Shown here in pieces: positions 1-7,458 of a stretch of DNA of 19,299 nt (its first letter is position 1; the number at the start of each line of letters is the position of its first letter). Under the pieces are notes generated by a model that worked only from the letters and a program-made list of their open reading frames with translations, made no database searches and had not been told where the DNA came from. Position numbers and translations under genes: made by a program. Source of the DNA: Prevotella sp. UBA1104 (GTDB lineage: Bacteria > Bacteroidota > Bacteroidia > Bacteroidales > Bacteroidaceae); the NCBI GenBank assembly GCA_002314055.1, contig DCBP01000091.1, forward strand, positions 1 to 19,299, read 5' to 3'.

Positions 1-19
1 TTGCTAAAGTCTTTAGAGA

Positions 20-73
20 CTCCCAGTTCTCCCATTCCTCCCATTCCTCCCATTCCTCCCAGTTCTCCCAGTT
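20..73. repeat. 9-bp C-rich tandem repeat, six units
   Basis: Six contiguous 9-bp units begin at 20, 29, 38, 47, 56 and 65. There are two unit types, CTCCCAGTT (A) and CTCCCATTC (B), in the order A-B-B-B-A-A. The + strand is C-rich, so the - strand carries six GGG runs spaced exactly 9 bp apart. No coding frame is evident. Seen directly; function unknown. Confidence 0.9.
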
Positions 74-75
74 CT

Positions 76-164
76 TTACCCTCACACCCCTCACACTATC
101 CCTCACCATCTGAACCCCCGATAAACAGGGCTTTCTGTGGCTAAGTGTGAGGGTGTGAGGGTAA
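76..164. repeat. Long inverted repeat (22/21-nt arms)
   Basis: The left arm at 76-97 (starts TTACCCTCACACC) pairs with the right arm at 144-164 (ends GGTGTGAGGGTAA). Pairing is complete apart from one extra C in the left arm, and the loop is about 46 nt. Each arm also holds two copies of a CCCTCACAC-like unit. The right arm is followed by an A-rich rather than a T-rich stretch, so it does not look like a standard intrinsic terminator on either strand. It could form a cruciform or an RNA hairpin. Confidence 0.85.
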
Positions 165-208
165 AAAAGGAAAAAACTTTTTGGTTTATTTTATGCCTTT
201 TTCGTAAA

Positions 209-236
209 TTCTTCATTCTTCATTCTTCATTCTTCA
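209..236. repeat. 7-bp tandem repeat (TTCTTCA) x4
   Basis: Four perfect TTCTTCA units lie at 209-215, 216-222, 223-229 and 230-236. They end 10 bp before the -7 element of the xpt promoter, so they occupy the place where a Bacteroidetes -33 element would be. Confidence 0.9.
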
Positions 237-246
237 TTTATTTACT

Positions 247-254
247 TACCTTTG
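247..254 (+). promoter_or_regulatory. Candidate -7 promoter element for xpt
   Basis: TACCTTTG matches the Bacteroidetes primary-sigma -7 consensus TAnnTTTG and lies 30 bp before the xpt ATG. No TTTG-type -33 element is visible; that position falls in the TTCTTCA repeats. No purine-riboswitch fold was recognised in the leader. Confidence 0.6.
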
Positions 255-284
255 TCGTTTAGTAAGAATAACATCTAATAAGAC

Positions 285-851
285 ATGGATATATTAAAGG
301 AAAGAATCATGCAGGATGGCAAATGTTATCCTGGAGGAATTTTGAAAGTAGACAGTTTCATTAATCATCAGATGGATCCTAATTTGATGATGGATGTTGC
401 TAAGGAGTTTGTAAGGCTTTTTGCTGATAAGAACATCAACAAGATTGTTACTATTGAGGCAAGCGGTATTGCTCCGGCAATTCTCGTTGGCTATCTCATG
501 CAGTTGCCTGTTGTCTTCATTAAGAAAAAGCAACCTAAGACGATGGATAATATGTTGTCTACTGTTGTCCACTCATTCACAAAAGACCGTGATTATACGG
601 TTTGTATAAGCAACAGTTTCCTTACGCCAGATGACCATGTCTTGTTTATTGACGACTTCCTTGCCAACGGAAATGCCGCTAATGGTGTTATGGAACTATG
701 TCAGCAGGCTGGTGCAACTATTGAAGCTATGGGCTTTATTATAGAAAAGGCTTTTCAGCATGGTGGTGATTTCCTTAGAAGCAAAGGAATTGTTTACGAG
801 GCGCTTGCCACGGTTGAGAGTCTTGATGATTGTAAGATTGTACTAAAATAA
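285..851 (+). CDS. xpt: Xanthine phosphoribosyltransferase
   Basis: Cytosolic purine-salvage enzyme that joins xanthine (also guanine in some homologs) to PRPP to give XMP. At 188 aa it is close to the 194 aa of the Bacillus subtilis Xpt. Conserved blocks line up in order: KVDSFINHQMDP near residues 21-32, IVTIEASGIAPA at 54-65, and the PRPP-binding loop VLFIDDFLANGNAA at 119-132. IIEKAFQHGGD follows at 152-162. The ATG sits 30 bp after a TAnnTTTG promoter element; no strong Shine-Dalgarno is seen, as is usual in Bacteroidetes. The yraN-like gene starts 21 bp downstream, so the two are probably co-transcribed. Confidence 0.95.
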   Translation: MDILKERIMQDGKCYPGGILKVDSFINHQMDPNLMMDVAKEFVRLFADKNINKIVTIEASGIAPAILVGYLMQLPVVFIKKKQPKTMDNMLSTVVHSFTKDRDYTVCISNSFLTPDDHVLFIDDFLANGNAANGVMELCQQAGATIEAMGFIIEKAFQHGGDFLRSKGIVYEALATVESLDDCKIVLK

Positions 852-872
852 TTGATTACAGGCTTTACTCGT

Positions 873-1244
873 ATGGCTCAGCATAATGATTTGGGACGTT
901 GGGGCGAGGATTTTGCCGTCAGGATGCTTGAGGCAAAAGGCTATCGTATCATAGAGCGTGACTGGAAAGATGCTCACAGAGATATTGATATCATTGCCCT
1001 TGACAATGATTGCCTTGTCTTCATTGAGGTCAAAACAAGACGCGCAGGGACGCTTTTGGCGCCAGAGCTGGCAGTTGACCGCAGAAAGATAAAGAATATC
1101 ACTCTTGCGGCTAATAGGTATGTCAAATCAAATAGAATTGATTTCCCTTTACGTTTCGATATCATTGCTATAACAGGTTCAAATGAGAACTCCTGTAAGG
1201 TTGAGCATATTGAGGATGCCTTTATGCCTTATTATTTCAGATAG
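873..1244 (+). CDS. YraN/UPF0102 family endonuclease-like protein
   Basis: A 123-aa protein of the YraN (UPF0102) family, which has a Holliday-junction-resolvase-like PD-(D/E)XK fold; its cellular role is not established. The opening HNDLGRWGEDFA carries the conserved GE (E12). The nuclease core follows as RDIDIIALD (D39) and FIEVKTR (E52, K54), so the catalytic D...ExK set is present. An in-frame TTG at 852 would add seven residues, but family members begin just before the LGxxGE motif, so I chose the ATG at 873. No recognisable ribosome binding site. It lies 21 bp after xpt and is followed by a 112-bp gap. Confidence 0.88.
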   Translation: MAQHNDLGRWGEDFAVRMLEAKGYRIIERDWKDAHRDIDIIALDNDCLVFIEVKTRRAGTLLAPELAVDRRKIKNITLAANRYVKSNRIDFPLRFDIIAITGSNENSCKVEHIEDAFMPYYFR

Positions 1245-1316
1245 AGGAATATTGGTTTCCCTTTTATAATAGATGCCTTTTTTATTTAACTGAGATATAA
1301 ATTGGGATTTATTGGA

Positions 1317-1324
1317 TACATTTG
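1317..1324 (+). promoter_or_regulatory. Candidate -7 promoter element for birA
   Basis: TACATTTG fits TAnnTTTG. Transcription would start near 1331 and leave a 5' leader of about 26 nt before the TTG start at 1357, which supports that start. No convincing -33 TTTG at 19-21 bp upstream. Confidence 0.45.
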
Positions 1325-1356
1325 TTCCTAAATAATACGCTTTTATTTTATTTGAT

Positions 1357-2166
1357 TTGGAAAAGATAAAGATTATTGAACTTGACGAGATTGACTCTAC
1401 CAATCGCTTTATGCATGACTACGACGGCGAGGAAGGAGAACTGATGACTGTGGCTGTATGCAACAAGCAAACTGCCGGACGGGGCAATGGCACGAACTCA
1501 TGGGAGAGTGAAGAGGGAAGAAACCTCACTTTCAGTGTAAAGGTTCGTCCGGTTGGTGTACCTGCCAACCTACAGTATGTCTTGCTTGAAGCAATGGCTC
1601 TTGCTATACGGAATACTCTTGCTGCCGAAGTTGAGAGCGTTAGGAGCTGGTCTATGCTCGAGGATTATGATTTTATGTTTGGGCGTTCCGTTGCGAGCGG
1701 TACCGACTGCCGTGGCTTCACCGTGAAATGGCCTAACGACATATATTGGGACGACCGCAAGATAAGTGGTACGCTGTCGGAATGCGAGATAAACAGCAAC
1801 GGCGTGAAGAGTTGCATAATAGGAGTAGGGATAAATGTCAATCAGCGGGAGTTCCTCAGTGATGCTCCCAATCCAATCTCCTTGTCGCAGATTATGCGGC
1901 GCAACATTTCGTTGACAAAGCTCCTTAATAAAGTGTTGGAGAATTTTGAGCATTATCTTCATGTGGTGAACGATGGCGAATACGAGGGGATACATAAGGA
2001 TTATCTTGACGTGCTATATCGTCGCATCGGTTCTTATGGATATGAGGATAAAGATGGAGTTTTTTATGCTCGTATAGAGACAGTAAAGCCGAACGGTCAT
2101 ATCGTTTTGCATCGTGATGACGGCAGCTTGTCGGAATATGAATTTAAGGAAGTAAAGTTTAAATAG
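1357..2166 (+). CDS. birA: Biotin--[acetyl-CoA-carboxylase] ligase, catalytic domain only
   Basis: Cytosolic ligase that activates biotin with ATP and attaches it to the biotin carboxyl carrier protein. At 269 aa it lacks the N-terminal helix-turn-helix of E. coli BirA, so it is probably not a repressor. Visible motifs are DEIDSTN (10-16), the biotin/AMP loop GRGNGTNSW (41-49), KWPND (124-128) and RKISGTL with the expected catalytic lysine K135, then GVGINVN (156-162). The C-terminal small domain follows from about 215. The start is a TTG: the first in-frame ATG (codon 19) would remove the essential DSTN motif. A stretch of roughly 25 residues (about 93-120) before KWPND appears to be an insertion relative to typical homologs. 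pyrH follows after 23 bp. Confidence 0.92.
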   Translation: MEKIKIIELDEIDSTNRFMHDYDGEEGELMTVAVCNKQTAGRGNGTNSWESEEGRNLTFSVKVRPVGVPANLQYVLLEAMALAIRNTLAAEVESVRSWSMLEDYDFMFGRSVASGTDCRGFTVKWPNDIYWDDRKISGTLSECEINSNGVKSCIIGVGINVNQREFLSDAPNPISLSQIMRRNISLTKLLNKVLENFEHYLHVVNDGEYEGIHKDYLDVLYRRIGSYGYEDKDGVFYARIETVKPNGHIVLHRDDGSLSEYEFKEVKFK

Positions 2167-2189
2167 AAATATTATAAAAACAAACAACT

Positions 2190-2900
2190 ATGGCAAAATA
2201 TAAGAGAATTCTTCTGAAGCTCAGCGGCGAGAGTCTTATGGGCAAGCAGAATTATGGTATCGACGTGGAGCGTTTGAACGACTATGCACGCCAGATAAAG
2301 GAAGTTCACGAGATGGGTGTTCAGATAGGTATCGTTATCGGTGGTGGCAACATCTTCCGCGGACTGAGCGGAGCCGGCAAGGGCTTCGACCGTGTGAAGG
2401 GCGACCAGATGGGCATGTGTGCCACGGTAATCAACTCTTTGGCTCTTAGCTCTGCTCTTGGAGCCGTTGGTGTGAAGACCAAGGTGCTTACGGCTATCCG
2501 CATGGAGCCTATCGGCGAGTTCTACAACAAGTGGAAAGCTATCGAGGCAATGGAGGCAGGATATGTTTGCATCTTCTCTGCCGGAACAGGAAGTCCATAT
2601 TTCACAACCGATACAGGTTCGTCGCTTCGCGGCATAGAGATAGAGGCCGACGTGATGCTCAAGGGCACCCGCGTGGACGGTATCTATACTGCCGATCCGG
2701 AGAAAGACCCTACGGCTACCAAGTTCTCTGAGATTACATACGACGAGATTTACACCCGTGGTCTTAAGGTTATGGACCTCACGGCAACCACGATGTGCAA
2801 GGAGAACAACCTTCCTATTTATGTCTTCAACATGGACGTTGTCGGCAACTTGAAGAAGGTTATGGACGGCGAACAGATAGGTACGCTGGTGCACAACTGA
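2190..2900 (+). CDS. pyrH: UMP kinase
   Basis: Phosphorylates UMP to UDP in pyrimidine nucleotide synthesis; bacterial PyrH is a hexamer of the amino-acid-kinase fold. At 236 aa it has the usual family length. Motifs in order are KLSGESLMG (10-18), the glycine-rich GGGNIFRG (51-58), DQMGMCATVINSLAL (72-86), GTGSPYFTTDTGSSLRGIE (132-150) and the KGTRVDGIYTADP substrate/ATP loop (158-170). The product looks complete and well conserved. It lies 23 bp after birA and is probably co-transcribed with it. The usual neighbour frr is not seen here. Confidence 0.97.
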   Translation: MAKYKRILLKLSGESLMGKQNYGIDVERLNDYARQIKEVHEMGVQIGIVIGGGNIFRGLSGAGKGFDRVKGDQMGMCATVINSLALSSALGAVGVKTKVLTAIRMEPIGEFYNKWKAIEAMEAGYVCIFSAGTGSPYFTTDTGSSLRGIEIEADVMLKGTRVDGIYTADPEKDPTATKFSEITYDEIYTRGLKVMDLTATTMCKENNLPIYVFNMDVVGNLKKVMDGEQIGTLVHN

Positions 2901-2941
2901 AGCAGAAGTAGTATCCGAAGAATTTGAAACAAATACAAGAG

Positions 2942-2973
2942 TCCGCAGTGTCGTAAAAAGCATTGCGGATTTG
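2942..2973 (+). terminator. Possible terminator after pyrH
   Basis: TCCGCAGTG (2942-2950) pairs with CATTGCGGA (2961-2969) with one G-U wobble around a 10-nt loop, followed by a short TTTG. The T-tract is poor, so termination may be weak. Confidence 0.4.
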
Positions 2974-3021
2974 TCGTATACTACAAATTTCCCTTGTATC
3001 GTTCCTGGTAATATCGTTTCT

Positions 3022-3052
3022 TTTGCATATTCCGGAAAAATGTGTAACTTTG
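3022..3052 (+). promoter_or_regulatory. Bacteroidetes-type promoter for the AAA-ATPase gene
   Basis: A -33 TTTG (3022-3025) and a -7 TAACTTTG (3045-3052) are separated by 19 bp, matching the Bacteroidetes primary sigma consensus (TTTG, 19-21 bp, TAnnTTTG). The start codon is about 31 bp downstream. Confidence 0.75.
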
Positions 3053-3083
3053 CCGTGTCGGATAAATTTAAAGGATGCGAACT

Positions 3084-4841
3084 ATGAGAGAGGAAATAAA
3101 AAAATACGCAAAGCGAATTCCGTATGGAATGATGAATTTCGTTGCCGTAAGGCGCGACGACTGCTATTATGTTGACAAGACACGCTATATCGAGGAGATA
3201 GAGCGTGCCAACAAATTTTTCTTCTTTATCCGCCCCCGCCGCTTTGGCAAGAGTCTCACCCTGTCGATGCTGCAGCACTACTACGACGTGAACGATGCCG
3301 ACAAGTTCGACATGTTGTACAAGGGACTCTACATCGGCGAGAATCCCACGCCGGAGCATAACTCGTATCTCGTAATTAAACTGAACTTTGCCGTAGTCAA
3401 TGCCGAACTGAACAACTACCGCAAGGCATTGGATGCACATTGCAATACAGCGTTCAATTACTTCTGTGATGTATACGCCCAGTATCTTCCTTTAGGGATG
3501 AAAGAAGAACTGAACAGAAAGAATGGGGCGGTGCCCCAGCTGGATTACATCTGCACGGAATGTAGGAAAGCCAATCAGAAGATATACCTTTTTATCGACG
3601 AATACGACCACTTTACCAACAAGATACTTTCCGAGCCAAACTGTCTGGACGAATACCGCTCAGAGACACATGGCACGGGCTATCTCCGGAATTTCTTTGA
3701 TACTATCAAGTCGGGCACGGATTCTTCCATAGAGCGCGTTTTCGTCACAGGGGTCAGTCCCGTTACGTTGGACGACCTTACGAGCGGCTTCAATATCGGT
3801 ACCAACTATACCCTTAACCCTCGCTTCAATGAGATGACGGGCTTTACAGAGCAGGAAGTGCGCGACATGCTCACCTATTACACGGACTTTTATGGCTACC
3901 ACAATTATTCTATCGATGAGCTGATAGAGATAATGAAACCTTGGTATGACAACTACTGCTTTGCCAAAGAAAAATTCGGTAGAGTTACTATGTACAATTC
4001 CAATATGGTATTGTATTTTATTGACAATTATATAGGCAATGAAGGTGTAATTCCTGACAATATGGTAGAAGACAACATCCGTGTGGACTACAACAAGCTG
4101 CGCATGCTCATCCGTCGCGACAAGGAGTTCTCACATGATGCAAGTGTAATCCAGAGCCTCGTGAGCGACGGCTTCATCACAGGCGAACTGAAAACCGGTT
4201 TTCCGGCAGAAAACATCTGCGACCCCGACAATTTCGTCAGTCTGCTGTATTATTTCGGAATGATTACAATTGCCGGCACATACGAAGGAAAGACAAAATT
4301 CGTGGTTCCCAATGAGGTGGTTCGCGAACAGATATTCCGCTATCTTCTCGACACCTACAAAGAGAACGACCTTATGTTTGAAAACTACGAAAAAAGCGAC
4401 CTTGCCAGCCGACTTGCCTATCGCGGCGACTGGCAGGCATACTTCCAGTATATTGCCGATGCCCTCCACCGCTATTCCTCCCAGCGCGACCACCAGAAGG
4501 GAGAATTCTTCGTTCACGGCTTCACTCTGGCAATGACCTGCCAAAACAGATTCTACCGCCCGATATCAGAGAGTGATACCCAGAAGGGATATGCCGACAT
4601 ATTCATGCTTCCACTTCTCGATATCTACCGCGACATGCGCCACTCGTATATCATCGAACTGAAATATGCCAAGGGCAAAGACCCCGACTCGCGTGTAGAC
4701 GAATTGCGCCGGCAAGCCATAGAGCAGCTGAACCGCTATGCAGATACGGAAACGGTGAAGAATGGCGTGAAGACCACTGTACTTCATAAAATAGTAGTGG
4801 TTTACAAAGGAGTGGAGATGAGGGTCTGCGAGGAAATCTGA
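3084..4841 (+). CDS. AAA-ATPase-like / PD-(D/E)XK nuclease-like protein (DUF1703 type)
   Basis: A 585-aa protein of the family combining an N-terminal AAA-ATPase-like domain with a C-terminal PD-(D/E)XK nuclease-like domain. Such genes are often multicopy in Prevotella and Bacteroides; their role is unknown, and defence or mobile-element links are only conjecture. The opening RIPYGMMNF and YYVDKTRYIEEI are hallmarks. The Walker-A-like RPRRFGKSL lies near residues 50-58 and the Walker-B-like YLFIDEYDHF near 168-177. The C-terminal part keeps FFVHGFTLAM, GYADIFML (nuclease Asp) and YIIELKY (E-x-K, near 522-528). An ATG nine bases earlier (3075) is possible; I prefer 3084 because AAAGG at 3070-3074 gives better spacing. 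No sign of truncation. Confidence 0.88.
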   Translation: MREEIKKYAKRIPYGMMNFVAVRRDDCYYVDKTRYIEEIERANKFFFFIRPRRFGKSLTLSMLQHYYDVNDADKFDMLYKGLYIGENPTPEHNSYLVIKLNFAVVNAELNNYRKALDAHCNTAFNYFCDVYAQYLPLGMKEELNRKNGAVPQLDYICTECRKANQKIYLFIDEYDHFTNKILSEPNCLDEYRSETHGTGYLRNFFDTIKSGTDSSIERVFVTGVSPVTLDDLTSGFNIGTNYTLNPRFNEMTGFTEQEVRDMLTYYTDFYGYHNYSIDELIEIMKPWYDNYCFAKEKFGRVTMYNSNMVLYFIDNYIGNEGVIPDNMVEDNIRVDYNKLRMLIRRDKEFSHDASVIQSLVSDGFITGELKTGFPAENICDPDNFVSLLYYFGMITIAGTYEGKTKFVVPNEVVREQIFRYLLDTYKENDLMFENYEKSDLASRLAYRGDWQAYFQYIADALHRYSSQRDHQKGEFFVHGFTLAMTCQNRFYRPISESDTQKGYADIFMLPLLDIYRDMRHSYIIELKYAKGKDPDSRVDELRRQAIEQLNRYADTETVKNGVKTTVLHKIVVVYKGVEMRVCEEI

Positions 4842-4887
4842 AGCCGAAAACATTTTTCTCTAATGCGAAATTTTATTATCATACGAT

Positions 4888-5871
4888 ATGAACATACAGA
4901 AAATAAAGTACACATTGCATAGCGGAAAGAACAACAAGTTGTTGTATTACATCCATGGTTTTGCAAAAGACCTTACCCCCCCCATTCTGCTGAAGTTGCA
5001 ACGTAGGTTGTTGCTGAAAGGCGTAGAAAAACGCAGTGACTATGAGTATTTAAAAAAGCGAGTGGACTATTACTGTCGCCTTTCAGAAGAATGTACCGAT
5101 ACGGATATGGAAAAGTGGAAACGAAAATCCGTAGAGGTCGGAAATCAGCCTATGACCAGCCAGAAAGTGTATTATCTGGATTCTATGGAGTATGCCAGAG
5201 CTTTTCCTCTTTCCAACCGCTGGCATCTGTTGTCTGGCGACATTACGTATGTTGACGATGTCCCGTCGATAGTAAAGAGTCGCCCTATTGCCGGAGACAA
5301 TGCCAACTCCGTAATTATGAATTTGGATAAAGTGCGCCATTTCATTTTTCGTAGAGACTCCACACCGTTCAGGGAAAAAGCGGACAAGGCAATTTTCCGT
5401 GGAAAAGTAGATGGTAAACAGGTTCGTTTGTCCTTTGTAGAGAAGTTCTTCGGAAATCCGCGCTTCGACATAGGAGTGATAGACAATGTCTTGCCCCAAT
5501 GTAAATCCGAGAAGATGTCGATATACGACCATTTCAAGTATAAGTATATAATGGCACTCGAGGGTAATGATGTGGCGAGCAATCTGAAATGGGTTATGGC
5601 ATCAAATTCGATAGCCGTAATGCCGCGTCCTAAGTATGAAACATGATTTATGGAGGGAACGCTGGTTCCTGACTATCATTATATAGAAATAAAGCCAGAC
5701 TTCAGTGATTTAATGGAGAAGATGGATTACTATACTTCACATCCCGATAAAGCAGAGGAAATAATCTCGCATGCCCATGAGTTTACGCGGCAGTTCTAGA
5801 ACAAAAAGCGTGAGAAGATAATATCGCTGTTGGTTCTCGAAAAATATTTCAAGTGTGTTGCCGGCATTTAA
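4888..5871 (+). pseudogene. Glycosyltransferase family 90 (CAP10/LPS-modifying type), broken by two nonsense codons
   Basis: Read through, the frame gives 327 codons matching family 90 glycosyltransferases (PF05686-like), which decorate LPS or capsule. Family blocks include WHLLSGDITYVDDVPSIVKS, then NLDKVRHFIF, KAIFRGKV and ASNSIAVMPRPKYET. The first stop is a TGA at 5644-5646 (codon 253), just where homologs continue PKYETWFMEG. The second is a TAG at 5797-5799 (codon 304), in FTRQF-x-NKKREK. Both look like TGG (Trp) changed by one G-to-A transition, and the frame between and after them keeps family sequence (GTLVPDYHYIEIKPDFSDL, ISLLVLEKYFK) to a TAA at 5869-5871. A truncated 252-aa product could still be made. 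An 8-C run lies at 4976-4983. It starts 46 bp after the ATPase gene; no own promoter recognised. Confidence 0.88.
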
Positions 5872-5950
5872 ATTGCGAGAGTATATTAGAACAATTCCTG
5901 GCGATAATATATATTATTACTTCATTTTACGGAAGAGTCATAAAAATATG

Positions 5951-5958
5951 TAACTTTG
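5951..5958 (+). promoter_or_regulatory. Candidate -7 promoter element for glycerate kinase
   Basis: TAACTTTG matches TAnnTTTG and is followed by GCC, the same 11-nt core as in the promoter of the ATPase gene (3045-3055). A TTTTA at 5925-5929 is the nearest -33 candidate. The ATG is 21 bp downstream. Confidence 0.6.
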
Positions 5959-5979
5959 CCGGAAAAAATCTGAATTGAT

Positions 5980-7041
5980 ATGAACTACATTCTTGCAATA
6001 GACTCCTTCAAGGGATGCCTCTCGTCTGCAGAAGCAGAGGCGGCTGTAGTGGAAATCCTTGACGAAAAGGGAATAGAAACTGTATGCCTTCCGATGAGCG
6101 ACGGCGGCGATGGGATGCTTGATGCATTCACCTCTGCCCTCGGCGGAACATTAGAACCCGTGTATATCCACAACCACATGATGCGCCGCGTTGATGCCCA
6201 GTATGGCATTACAGCCGACGGTACGGCGATAATTGAGGTGGCACAGGCTTGCGGACTGACACTCGTTAAGGAAGACGAGCGCAATCCAATGCGCTCCACC
6301 ACGTATGGAGTGGGGGAGCTGCTGTCGAGAGCCGTGAAGCGCGGCTGCCGCAAATTCATTATAGGTCTTGGTGGCACTGGCACGAGCGATGCCGGAATAG
6401 GAATGATTCGGGCGCTTGTGGATATCTTTGCAAGAGGAAAGAACTTCGACGAGGCGATGAAGACGGAACTCGGCGAATGCCGATTCACGCTTGCCTCGGA
6501 TGTATGCAATCCGCTGTATGGCGAGAATGGAGCAGCCCATGTCTTTGCACCGCAGAAGGGAGCAACGCCAGAGATGGTAGAGATGCTCGACAGAAGAGCA
6601 AAACTCTTTGCCGATAAGTCTGCCCTGCATTTCGGCTTCGACAAGTCTTCTGAGCCCGGAGCCGGAGCAGCCGGCGGCTTGGGCTATGCCTTTATGCAAT
6701 ATCTCGGAGCGGAGGTGAAGAGCGGTGCCGATTTGCTCCTCGATATCATCGGCTTTAACGATAAGATAAAGGATGCCGACATGGTGATAACGGGCGAGGG
6801 GAGAGCTGACCGCCAAACGCTGATGGGCAAGCTGCCTTATAAGATATTGCAGCGCGGAAAGGAATCGGGAATCCCCGTAGGACTTGTAGCCGGACGGATT
6901 GCCGAAAAAGAAAAACTCCTTTCAGCCGGCTTCGCCTTTGCCGACAGCATAACGCCAAGCGAAATGCCACAGGAAGAGGCAATAAAAAAAGAGACCGCCC
7001 TCAGCAATTTGCAGCGCTGGGCAGCCTCTCTCTCGTTATAA
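5980..7041 (+). CDS. Glycerate kinase (GlxK/GarK family)
   Basis: Cytosolic enzyme that phosphorylates glycerate, probably to 2-phosphoglycerate as in the GlxK/GarK family, feeding glycolysis. The 353-aa product starts with MNYILAIDSFKGCLSS and has PMSDGGDGMLDAF (38-50). GLGGTGTSDAGIGM (129-142) is the family nucleotide/substrate loop. It continues with DVCNPLYGENGAAHVFAPQKGA (174-195), split here by positions only, and GEGRADRQTLMGK (272-284). It is about 20 residues shorter than typical members, the difference falling after the loop near residue 150. Its TAA stop (7039-7041) abuts head-on the stop of the convergent Omp28 remnant (7036-7038), with no terminator between them. Confidence 0.93.
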   Translation: MNYILAIDSFKGCLSSAEAEAAVVEILDEKGIETVCLPMSDGGDGMLDAFTSALGGTLEPVYIHNHMMRRVDAQYGITADGTAIIEVAQACGLTLVKEDERNPMRSTTYGVGELLSRAVKRGCRKFIIGLGGTGTSDAGIGMIRALVDIFARGKNFDEAMKTELGECRFTLASDVCNPLYGENGAAHVFAPQKGATPEMVEMLDRRAKLFADKSALHFGFDKSSEPGAGAAGGLGYAFMQYLGAEVKSGADLLLDIIGFNDKIKDADMVITGEGRADRQTLMGKLPYKILQRGKESGIPVGLVAGRIAEKEKLLSAGFAFADSITPSEMPQEEAIKKETALSNLQRWAASLSL

Positions 7042-7314
7042 GCCAATTCTATTGTGCTGTCCTTGATATTCTGCTTGTTGTAGATTGTATACGAAAGCCA
7101 CAACCTCCATGTTCTTCTTGTTCCATGACGGGTCTATAGAAAAGAAAGTCTTGTAGCTGAACGATTTATCGCTCCATGTTATCGGCTCGCCTAAAATTCC
7201 GTTGGATGCACGGGTAACGTGCTGTTGGAAATACGTGCCTGTGGCACACGCCTGTCCTTTTGCCTTCAACTAATTCTCTATCATATAAACCATGATATAA
7301 GGTGCACCCTTCTT
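7036..7314 (-). pseudogene. C-terminal remnant of an Omp28-like outer membrane protein
   Basis: Read on the - strand, this stretch gives APYIMVYMIEN, then a TAG (7270-7272), then LKAKGQACATG, YFQQHVTRASNGILGEPI and WNKKNMEVVAFVYN, ending RIGL and TAA. That pattern (PxIxVxLxEN...GQ...HVxRA...WG...W...EVVAFVYN) is the C-terminal third of Omp28-related proteins. There is no start codon for a complete protein, an internal stop interrupts it, and a TAA at 7315-7317 closes the frame upstream. The matching N-terminal part lies at 9347-10639 in the same orientation, which suggests one gene split in two. Family assignment is from recall; the split is inference. Confidence 0.75.
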
Positions 7315-7458
7315 TTACTGACAAAATCTCCTTACCCTAGAAAGTTGCGGATTTGAGGATTGACAGAAAAACTTTTTCTTCCATTCTATATCTTTTATCC
7401 AATTTTTATTTATCTTTGCAAGCAATAACTATTTATCAAATTAATTAATTGAATTGCA
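7042..7458. other. 417-bp stretch between intact genes
   Basis: Up to 7314 it holds the Omp28 remnant. From 7315 to about 7400 I see no gene or clear structure, only AT-rich sequence. From 7411 the promoter and leader of the following gene begin. The left breakpoint of the proposed insertion lies near 7315; I found no obvious target-site duplication or terminal inverted repeat there. Confidence 0.7.
7411..7418 (+). promoter_or_regulatory. Candidate -7 promoter element for the two-gene secreted unit
   Basis: TATCTTTG matches TAnnTTTG, 41 bp before the ATG at 7459. No TTTG-type -33 was found at the expected spacing. Confidence 0.55.

Noticed and set aside
76..164. Reading the inverted repeat as an intrinsic terminator or purine riboswitch
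   Set aside because: No T-tract follows on either strand, the loop is about 46 nt, and no conserved purine-aptamer junction is visible.
20..236. CRISPR array
   Set aside because: Units are 7-9 bp, directly abutting, without spacers, and no cas gene is present.
852..872. TTG start adding seven residues to the yraN-like protein
   Set aside because: The added residues do not fit the family N-terminus; the ATG at 873 begins just before the conserved LGxxGE.
2172..3440. 422-aa open frame on the - strand
   Set aside because: It lies antisense to pyrH and the ATPase gene, both of which have clear family motifs, and its translation has no recognisable domain.
5985..6816. Two - strand open frames of about 220 aa
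   Set aside because: Both are antisense to the glycerate kinase, whose family motifs are continuous; they are frame shadows.
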